NCBI RefSeq assembly: GCF_000338875.1
Contig: NZ_AOMO01000033.1
Location: 1-64,000, forward strand
Length of the DNA stretch: 64,000 bases
Reading direction: 5' to 3'
DNA from: Vibrio mimicus CAIM 602
GTDB taxonomy: Bacteria; Pseudomonadota; Gammaproteobacteria; Enterobacterales; Vibrionaceae
Shown: positions 57,861 to 64,000 of the stretch, in pieces
Position numbering within the stretch: position 1 is the stretch's first letter
How the letters are laid out: each line of letters opens with the position of its first letter
Made by a program: the position numbers and the translations under genes
The notes under the pieces: generated by a model
Database searches by the model: none
Told to the model about the DNA's origin: nothing
The model's input: only the letters and a program-made list of their open reading frames with translations

Positions 57861-59108
57861 TTAACTTACAACCCAAAAAATAATATCTTGTTTGTTTACA
57901 TATAACTAAAAACAAAAACCCAGATATGAACCAAGAGATTAAAGAAGCGAGTGCAGCACCTTTAATTGAAAATAATGGTATTAATAAATAATTAGCTAAT
58001 AAATTCACTGACAAAGCAAGTATATTTCTATATAACGCAATGTTTGGAAGGCCATCAATAATCAATAATCTACCCGTAGTCACATTTAACCCACAAAATA
58101 AAATTGATATTGAATAAATTAATGCGATTCCATTGTCTAATTCTGAATCAAAAACAAACTTTATAACATATGGCAACATAAGGAAATATAACACACTGAT
58201 AAAAACCAGTATTTTAAATGATTTCCAAATAAACTCTCTAGCTAGGAAACCATAATTATCATTCATTTTAGAGTTTATTAAACCTGGGAAAGACGACATC
58301 CCAAACACAGTAACAATTACAATTAATCCATCTTGAAACTTAGAAATTACTGATAAATAAGCCACATCACTCATTTTTCCAGAAAGAATACCCAACATAT
58401 ATTGATCTATTTTTGAATATGTTGTGATAATTATAGCACTTAAAACAAGATGATAATTTTCTTTAAGCCTAGTTAAGTATTCACTGACACATTTACTCCA
58501 CCACAACCATCCTATATTATCTATTCTATTTCCACAAAAACTATGCCTTTTTATAATTAGGAAAATACAACTCCATAAAAAAAACAGAAAATAGTCCAAT
58601 AGAAACAAAATAGATGCATCCAAAATGGTAATCTGTTCATTTACAACATATAGCTTAAATAACAATAAAATTATCGTTATTGCTACTTTCACTGACAAAT
58701 AAACCTCTATATCTAGATTACTCTGTGTCAATATTTCCGCATAGCATGCACCATGAAAGAAATATGATAAAAGAAGCAATAGCAATATTAGCAAGCCAAC
58801 ATCTACAAAGATAACACTTGAATATAAGTATGTTACAATCCAAACAAATAAAAAAACAACTAATGATATACTTAGCTTACCAACGGAAAGATTAATAAAA
58901 CTGCTTTTTTTTGATACTAAATCTTTTACATCAGTTTGATTCAAACTCAATAAAGAATAAAAACTTGTTATTGTTACATAACTAAGAATTAAACTATATT
59001 GACCATAAGCGTCAATATCCATTTTTTTGCCAGATAAAATGTATATATAAAACCTGATAAAAGCCAAATATACCTTTCTAGTAATAACAGAATATTTTTT
59101 CTAATCAT
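57847..59108 (-). pseudogene. wzx: Flippase Wzx, N-terminus out of frame at an A7 tract
   Basis: The open frame from about 59067 encodes an MATE/MOP-type polysaccharide flippase (~12 membrane segments; YGQYSLILSYVTI at the N-terminus) but lacks the start of helix 1. A second frame begins with an ATG at 59108 that overlaps the wzc stop codon and reads MIRKNILLLLERYIWLLSG then FIYTFYLAKK. The two join if the A7 run (59022-59028) has one more A: FYLAKKMDIDAYGQYSL, exactly the expected flippase pattern. The corrected length is 420 aa. Without correction, only an internal TTG start (59067) is available. Confidence 0.82.
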
Positions 59109-61260
59109 TATGATATGAATAATTGTAATAACCATAACCGTAAGTACTAGAGGCTTTCTTTTCCACTGCGTTGAAAATAACCCCTTTGACTTCAATACCG
59201 GACTGCTCAAAACGGTGACGAGCCACATCAATCTCTTTCGCCGTATTTTGGCCAAAACGCGCCACCATTAAGGTGGTTCCGACGTGTGCTCCGACAATAC
59301 TAGGATCCGTAACTGCCAGTACCGGCGGGGTATCAACAATCACTAAGTCATAATGCTCTGAAGCCCATTGCAGCAACTCTTCCATTCTCTTATGCATGAG
59401 CAGTTCAGAAGGGTTGGGTGGCACTTGCCCGCGGGTCATGACAGAGAGATTTTCTACTTGGCTAGTTTTAATGCAGTTTTCTAGCGGTAACTTTCCTGCA
59501 AGATAATCAGAAAGGCCATTTTCCCACTGTAGGCCAAACGGCTTTTGTAGGTAGCCTTTGCGCATGTCGGCATCAATCAGCAGTACTTTTTGGCCGGTTT
59601 TCGCCGCCACAGCCGCAAAGTTGGTTGAAACGAAAGATTTACCAATGCCCGGCGCAGGGCCAGATATCATCAGGATATTGTTTTTCGCTTCCATCATCGC
59701 AAAGTGCAAGCTAGTGCGTAAACCACGCAGCGCTTCAATTGAGAGATCTGCTGGGTTGTATTCCGCCAGTAAAGTGAGTTCATCTTTCTTACGACGTTTC
59801 ATCAGTTTTTCAAAACCCAACTGCATCTCTGATTTCGGCACACTGGCATAAACCGAAAGCCCTAACGCTTCAATATCATCTGGGTTTTCGACTCCGCGGT
59901 GCAGCGCCGCTCTCACCAATACAAACCCCACACTCGCTATTGCGCCCAATAAAGTTGCTAATACTGCGATCAGAGGTTTTTTCGGTTTCACTGGTTGAGC
60001 ATAGGCTTGCGCGTTATCCAGAATGCGCACGTTACCAACGGTGCCTGCTTTAATCACGTTCAGTTCCTGCACTTTATTGAGTAGTTGCAGGTAGATCTGC
60101 TGGTTCACTTCCACATCACGTGTCATGCGCAAGATTTCGCGCTGGGTTTTGGGCAGCTTTTGTACTTGGTGGTTTAAACGCTCACGCTCTTTTAATAGTA
60201 CCTGACGCTTATCCAGCAATGATTTATAAGCCGGGTGATCGGTGGTAAAACGCTGACTGATTTCACTCTCTTTAAATGTCAGCTCATTGAGTTGTGCTTC
60301 TAGTTTTACCATTACCTCAAGGGTAGATTTGGCTTCAAGACTCAAGTCTATCGAATCATTTTCTTGACGGTAGCGGTTTAGCAAATCTTCCGCGCTTTCC
60401 AGATCGGTTTTGATATCTGGCAGGTGGCCTTGTAAAAAGCTCAGACTCTTTTCCGCTTCGGCCGAGTTACGTTTTACGTTTTGTAGAAAGTAGCTTTGGC
60501 TAATGTTATCGAGCAGCACACGAATTTTCGCTGGATTTTCACCAGTCAGTGATAATTCAACGATTCCAGTCTGTTTACCTTTTTCTGCGATAGAGAGGTT
60601 TTTCTTCAGTTCATTGATCGCATCCAATTCATTGATTTTGGCAACATTGAAAGCAAAGCCACTTTCAGCATCAATTCCAGTCACAAACAATCGGTAGTCA
60701 TCTTGCTCTGCAAGCTGTCCAGCTATTCCTTGGAGGATGATTTTTCCATCCCCACGCACAAGCTGGTAGATACCTTGCTCTGCATCTTGTACTACGATTT
60801 TGTGCTCATGGGCGGTGGCAAAATCAGGAAGTTCAAAACGGCTCACTTGCAATTGGTTTACTTGGCCACTTAAACGAGCAATACCTTTGCCTACTACAGG
60901 GAAATAATCCGGAGTGACGAGTGTAGTGAGATTAAATTTCTCCACTGTGTCACCCAAGATCATCCGTGATTTGATGATTTCAATTTCTGTGGTGGCGGTA
61001 GAGTCCGAACTGAACAGTTCGCCCATATCTCCGCCCACCAGCGATGAGATGCCACCGCCTTTCTTGGATTCGATCTGAATTAAGGCATCCGCCTTGTATA
61101 TGGGCGTTGAAAGAATGGCAAACGCTACCCCAAAAACGGCGAAAACCATTGTGGTAAAGAGAATGATCCATTTTCCGTCAAGCAGTAAGCCAAAAAGTTT
61201 GCCCAGATCGATTTCGTCAGAGGCGGAGTCGATGGTGCGCTTTGATGTTTGTGCTGTCAT
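59101..61260 (-). CDS. wzc: Polysaccharide copolymerase/tyrosine autokinase Wzc
   Basis: 719 aa (E. coli Wzc 720). Wzz-type membrane domain with two membrane segments (~30-50 and ~425-447) and a large periplasmic helical part, then the BY-kinase: Walker A GPAPGIGKSFVSTN (~530), Walker A' LLIDADMRKG, Walker B VIVDTPPVL. The C-terminal Tyr cluster STYGYGYYNYSYHND is the autophosphorylation tail, dephosphorylated by Wzb. It controls chain length and export with Wza. Confidence 0.97.
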   Translation of the reverse strand: MTAQTSKRTIDSASDEIDLGKLFGLLLDGKWIILFTTMVFAVFGVAFAILSTPIYKADALIQIESKKGGGISSLVGGDMGELFSSDSTATTEIEIIKSRMILGDTVEKFNLTTLVTPDYFPVVGKGIARLSGQVNQLQVSRFELPDFATAHEHKIVVQDAEQGIYQLVRGDGKIILQGIAGQLAEQDDYRLFVTGIDAESGFAFNVAKINELDAINELKKNLSIAEKGKQTGIVELSLTGENPAKIRVLLDNISQSYFLQNVKRNSAEAEKSLSFLQGHLPDIKTDLESAEDLLNRYRQENDSIDLSLEAKSTLEVMVKLEAQLNELTFKESEISQRFTTDHPAYKSLLDKRQVLLKERERLNHQVQKLPKTQREILRMTRDVEVNQQIYLQLLNKVQELNVIKAGTVGNVRILDNAQAYAQPVKPKKPLIAVLATLLGAIASVGFVLVRAALHRGVENPDDIEALGLSVYASVPKSEMQLGFEKLMKRRKKDELTLLAEYNPADLSIEALRGLRTSLHFAMMEAKNNILMISGPAPGIGKSFVSTNFAAVAAKTGQKVLLIDADMRKGYLQKPFGLQWENGLSDYLAGKLPLENCIKTSQVENLSVMTRGQVPPNPSELLMHKRMEELLQWASEHYDLVIVDTPPVLAVTDPSIVGAHVGTTLMVARFGQNTAKEIDVARHRFEQSGIEVKGVIFNAVEKKASSTYGYGYYNYSYHND

Positions 61261-61338
61261 AGTTTTTGCTGTTTTAGAGTTAAATAGCGTCTAACCCCAG
61301 CGAGGGGCGTTAGTTAGCCTGTTGATAATCAATTTCGG

Positions 61339-61779
61339 TTAGAGTTTTTTTACCCAAGCCGCAGCCGCTTGTTCAATTAGGGAATAAGCGTGATCGAACG
61401 CTTCCTTACTTTGGCGGTACGGATCGGGAATGTCACGTTGACCAATCCATTGGCCAAAGAGCATGGTTTTACCACGAGCTTCGGGTGCGATGTCACTCAG
61501 GGCGCTAATGTGCCCCTTCTCCATCACGAGGATGAGGTCAAATTGACTGCAAAGTTGTGGGGTAAGCTGTTGTGACTGATGGTCATCCAGCGAGACACCG
61601 TGTTCTTGTGCCACTTGGATAGCCATAGCATCAGCCGATTTGCCGACAAGTCGGCTTTTTTCAGAGGCGAGACCAGCAGAAGCGATATTTTTATGAGGAA
61701 GTTGTTGTTTTAATATTCGTTCACCAATCGGTGAACGGCAGATATTGCCAACGCAGACGACTAGTATGTTGTTAAACAT
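61339..61779 (-). CDS. wzb: Low-molecular-weight protein tyrosine phosphatase Wzb
   Basis: 146 aa. P-loop VCVGNICRSP (C-x5-R-S, ~9-18) near the N-terminus and the general-acid Asp in IPDPYRQ (~115-121). It dephosphorylates the Wzc tyrosine tail. Located between wza and wzc, the standard order wza-wzb-wzc. Confidence 0.96.
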   Translation of the reverse strand: MFNNILVVCVGNICRSPIGERILKQQLPHKNIASAGLASEKSRLVGKSADAMAIQVAQEHGVSLDDHQSQQLTPQLCSQFDLILVMEKGHISALSDIAPEARGKTMLFGQWIGQRDIPDPYRQSKEAFDHAYSLIEQAAAAWVKKL

Positions 61780-61896
61780 CTTATTTTCTTAGGTTTTCAT
61801 GAAAAACGAGCTGCTGAGTGTAATTGTGCGTTTCATTTTCTCAACTGCTATTCTGTGATTTTTTGACACCTATACATGCTTTAAAATTGATCTACT

Positions 61897-61915
61897 CTCC
61901 CCCGACTAAGGGGAG
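61897..61915 (-). repeat. Small hairpin between wza and wzb
   Basis: CTCCCC/GGGGAG stem with a 7-nt loop inside the 150-bp wza-wzb gap, without a T run. Its minus-strand form CTCCCCTTA resembles the palindrome at 50500-50521 beside rjg. It may be a small repeat, mRNA stabiliser or weak attenuator. Confidence 0.45.
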
Positions 61916-61929
61916 GAATCGAGAATGTA

Positions 61930-63072
61930 TTAAGGCCAGTTTTTAACTCGTAGTGCACCTTCGGTGATTTCATTGAAGCCACTGATAGTTGGTAGCAACT
62001 GACGCACCAAACGGTTCCAGCGTGAAACTGGTGCAGCAGTAACGTAAACCACATCATAAGGGCGTAACTCAAATTCGGTTCCCATCACCAGTGCTGTCGC
62101 ATCTTGGATATTCAGTTGGTAAATATTGGCGATCGGTTCGTCTTGCCCCATGGCAATACCATGTTGATTACTGCGGATAACAAAGATGCCAGTTGCATCA
62201 GCTTCCGCTTCATTAATACCACCAACCGTGCTTAGAGCTTCGGTCAAACTCATTCCAGTACGGTCAATTTTAAGCATTTGTGGTTGGTTCACCTCACCCA
62301 TAACGAATACTTTTTGTGCATCGTTACGCGGAATATGTACGATGTCACCATCACGTAATAAGCGGTTTTGAGTAAGGTCACCTTTCTGGATTAATGCATA
62401 CAAAGAAATTTGCTCTTCAACACCGTTACGCGTCAAAGTCACATTACGCCAGTCTGCATCTTTAGTGATTCCACCTGCACGGTTAACCGCATCAAGTAAA
62501 GTAAGGGGAATATTGGAGATAGGTTGCTGACCAGGGCTTGTCACTTCTCCGGTAATATAGGATTTTTGTGAGCGAAAAGCCGCAACATTGACGTCAACTT
62601 GGGGAGCCTCAATAAACTTAGCGAGTTTCTCAGCCAATACTTTACGAACTTCCGTCACGGTTTTACCGGCCACACTGACTTGACCAATATATGGGTAGAA
62701 AATGGTGCCATCAGCATGCACCCAGTTACCTGCTTCAGCTGAACTGCGGTACGAACCTGCAGGAATCGTTAGCTCTGGATGATCCCAGATAGTAACGTTC
62801 AGTACGTCACCCGCGCCAATACGATACTCATAAAGAGATACCTCTTGCTCTAAGGTGAGATTAGGTTGAGTTACCACTGTTTGCTGTTGGTATTTGAGTT
62901 CTTTGATCAGTGTTGGTGTCACCGGATAAACGTTTACCAACGCTGAAAGAGATTCTTGTTCTTCCGCTTCCCAAGCGATGTTTTTATCGCTTGTTGGAAG
63001 ATGAGCGCCGGGAATGCTACATCCTACAAGCCCAGTAGAGAAAATGAGTAAAAGCAGATACTTCTTTGACAC
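61930..63072 (-). CDS. wza: Outer-membrane polysaccharide export lipoprotein Wza
   Basis: 380 aa. Signal peptide with lipobox GLVGC (~14-18), then the polysaccharide-export domain (YRIGAGDVLNVTIWDHPELT, ~87-106), SLBB domains (ITGEVTSPGQQPISN, VFVMGEVNQPQML) and a C-terminal amphipathic helix ending VRQLLPTISGF. It forms the octameric exit channel. First gene downstream of the ops element, head of the wza-wzb-wzc-wzx-... transcript. Confidence 0.97.
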   Translation of the reverse strand: MSKKYLLLLIFSTGLVGCSIPGAHLPTSDKNIAWEAEEQESLSALVNVYPVTPTLIKELKYQQQTVVTQPNLTLEQEVSLYEYRIGAGDVLNVTIWDHPELTIPAGSYRSSAEAGNWVHADGTIFYPYIGQVSVAGKTVTEVRKVLAEKLAKFIEAPQVDVNVAAFRSQKSYITGEVTSPGQQPISNIPLTLLDAVNRAGGITKDADWRNVTLTRNGVEEQISLYALIQKGDLTQNRLLRDGDIVHIPRNDAQKVFVMGEVNQPQMLKIDRTGMSLTEALSTVGGINEAEADATGIFVIRSNQHGIAMGQDEPIANIYQLNIQDATALVMGTEFELRPYDVVYVTAAPVSRWNRLVRQLLPTISGFNEITEGALRVKNWP

Positions 63073-63517
63073 GCGAATAACCTTGCGATTCCGATTTTAA
63101 TAATTTGAAGCTGTTTGCAGCTTTTTCCTACGCTACCGCCCTGAGGTGTCGTTCCTCCTAACGCGGATATTCCTTTTTTAGCTATAGTGACATCATTTAA
63201 CTGCGAGTCATTTCACAAAAAGCCTTATTAATGATTAAAACATCATCAGGCGATAATTACTCGTTCACACCAACATGCCATCTAAACATCTTAATTTGAC
63301 GCGGAATCATACAGAGATTACTTTGCCTTGTGAAGCTTATATTTTCCTATTTTACGGTCTCATTATGAGCCGCAAATTTCCAGTATATTATTAATATCTT
63401 TCATTTTAGACTCCTTTATTTTGTTTACATTAAATGCAATTCTGTTTATCTTTTGCGTCGTCCGCAAATAACAGCGGATATACATCGATGTAATTAATAT
63501 CTCTCATGGAGAATACT
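63073..63517. other. Divergent wza/gfcA regulatory region
   Basis: 445 bp between the minus-strand wza and the plus-strand gfcA, AT-rich from about 63290. It contains the ops element near wza and must contain both promoters; I cannot fix them. No gene is credible here. Confidence 0.6.
63129..63140 (-). promoter_or_regulatory. ops element (JUMPstart core) for RfaH
   Basis: On the minus strand GGCGGTAGCGTA, matching the operon polarity suppressor GGCGGTAGCGTG in 11 of 12 bases. It lies 57 bp before the wza start, in the 5' untranslated leader, where RfaH would bind the paused polymerase and suppress termination through the long, AT-rich operon. Confidence 0.9.
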
Positions 63518-63793
63518 ATGAAAAAAACAGCACTTGTGTTGCTGGGGATGTTTGCATTTAGTGGTGTGGCAGCAGCTGCAACAGAAGAAGCCGCAGCGAC
63601 GACTTCTAGCACTTCTACCACTACAACTGCAGCAACAACCTCTGCAGCAGGCGGTGGTGCTGCTGGCGCAGCAGCGGTGGGTACTGTAACAGCAACAGCA
63701 GTAGGTCTAACTGCCGTTGCTGTTGGTATTGCCGCAGCAGCAGCAAGCAACTCGGGTACAGGAACTACGACCACTGTAACAGCGGCGCAGTAA
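63518..63793 (+). CDS. gfcA: GfcA-like small Thr/Ala-rich membrane protein
   Basis: 91 aa from the ATG at 63518 (GGAGAA upstream). Signal-type N-terminus KKTALVLLGMFAFSGVAAA, a Thr/Ser/Ala-rich linker, a Gly/Ala/Val hydrophobic segment (~45-75) and a Thr-rich tail. This composition and order are those of E. coli GfcA (YmcD), the first gene of the group 4 capsule operon. Role unknown. Followed by a strong terminator and then gfcB. Confidence 0.8.
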   Translation: MKKTALVLLGMFAFSGVAAAATEEAAATTSSTSTTTTAATTSAAGGGAAGAAAVGTVTATAVGLTAVAVGIAAAAASNSGTGTTTTVTAAQ

Positions 63794-63802
63794 CCTTACC
63801 TT

Positions 63803-63833
63803 TAAAACAACCGCATTACGCGGTTGTTTTTTT
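63803..63833 (+). terminator. Terminator/attenuator between gfcA and gfcB
   Basis: 10-bp stem AAACAACCGC/GCGGTTGTTT with a 5-nt loop, followed by a T-rich tract. It sits inside what should be one operon, so it probably lets gfcA be made in excess, with read-through into gfcB. Confidence 0.85.
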
Positions 63834-63855
63834 AAATATTTCCGATTGATCTCAC

Positions 63856-64000
63856 ATGCGAAAATTACATTATTTACTTTTCTGTCATTTATTTCTTCTT
63901 TCAGGATGTGCAAAGAATGCGCAGCATTTATCTGACTCTTTGCAGCTTGCTATTTTGGGGCCTGAACAACCAGCTCTTTCTGCAGAAAAAGTAGCGAGTA
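63856..64000 (+). CDS. gfcB: GfcB/YjbF-family lipoprotein, N-terminus (runs off window)
   Basis: Starts at ATG 63856; 48 codons visible. A signal peptide ends in lipobox FLLSGC (Cys at ~18), so a lipoprotein. The following NAQHLSDSLQLAILGPEQP and the position after gfcA suggest the YjbF/GfcB family of group 4 capsule and O139-type wbf clusters. The 3' part, and likely gfcC/gfcD, lie outside the window. Confidence 0.7.
   Translation, partial: MRKLHYLLFCHLFLLSGCAKNAQHLSDSLQLAILGPEQPALSAEKVAS

Noticed and set aside
63430..63774. 114-codon minus-strand frame antisense to gfcA
   Set aside because: The Val/Ala-rich product is the mirror of the Thr/Ala repeat codons of gfcA.
63518..63793. gfcA as a CRISPR-like or tandem-repeat DNA array
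   Set aside because: The repeated ACT/GCA triplets are codon-level low complexity; there are no regular repeat-spacer units.

Overview
The window looks like chromosome I of Vibrio cholerae or a very close relative (V. mimicus, V. metoecus, V. paracholerae). The gene order rrn, fre/ubiD, rho, trxA/rhlB-gppA, crbS, acs, aroQ-accBC, prmA, dusB-fis, gnt/Entner-Doudoroff cluster, iron genes, cadBA/cadC, purHD, hupA, rjg and then a surface-polysaccharide locus is the one I know from V. cholerae, read here in reverse of the usual published orientation. The 16S 5' end, a Vibrio-type ERIC element and the rjg border of the O-antigen/capsule region support this. The assignment is from memory of gene order, not from a search.

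Layout. (1) 1-642: 5' end of a 16S gene on the minus strand with its boxA leader and tandem P2/P1 promoters. (2) 642-9364: ubiD-ferredoxin-fre operon, a Vibrio-type periplasmic protein, rho, trxA, and divergent rhlB-gppA. (3) 9461-19012: the acetate block: the transporter-fused sensor kinase CrbS, an MFS permease, a DUF294/CBS protein with its exonuclease partner, and acetyl-CoA synthetase. (4) 19360-24197: aroQ-accB-accC, prmA, dusB-fis. (5) 24337-29870: gluconate/Entner-Doudoroff cluster gntR, edd-gntK, gntU-eda with recognisable GntR operators. (6) 30046-34715: Fur-controlled TonB receptor and vciB, plus a chemoreceptor. (7) 34837-41125: lysine decarboxylase acid-response system cadA, cadB, cadC and a ZntR-type regulator. 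(8) 41140-52314: ERIC element, purH-purD, hupA, several conserved small genes, a frameshifted 2-hydroxyacid dehydrogenase, ybdG, rjg and a VanZ-like gene. (9) 52315-64000: an AT-rich polysaccharide cassette (initiating sugar transferase, two glycosyltransferases, Wzy, pyruvyl transferase, Wzx) joined to the export genes wza-wzb-wzc behind an ops/JUMPstart element, with a divergent gfcA-gfcB start of a group-4-capsule-type operon at the window edge.

How it fits together. Most of the window is housekeeping metabolism with clear operons and good terminators. The accessory part is the polysaccharide locus. It encodes assembly and export functions but, inside this window, no nucleotide-sugar synthesis, so the repeat unit may be small and built from housekeeping sugars with a pyruvate ketal. 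Two of its genes, wzx and a GT4 glycosyltransferase, are out of frame at A7 and T8 homopolymer tracts. That could be phase variation, transcriptional slippage or sequencing error. A third single-base frameshift lies in the 2-hydroxyacid dehydrogenase.

The most unusual small-scale structure is at vciB: a 20-nt perfect hairpin sits exactly between a Shine-Dalgarno sequence and the start codon, so that folding restores a 5-nt spacing. Other points of interest are an internal duplication in UbiD, overlapping GntR operators, mutually exclusive hairpins upstream of cadB, and a terminator between gfcA and gfcB. I found no CRISPR array, integron, transposase or tRNA gene.
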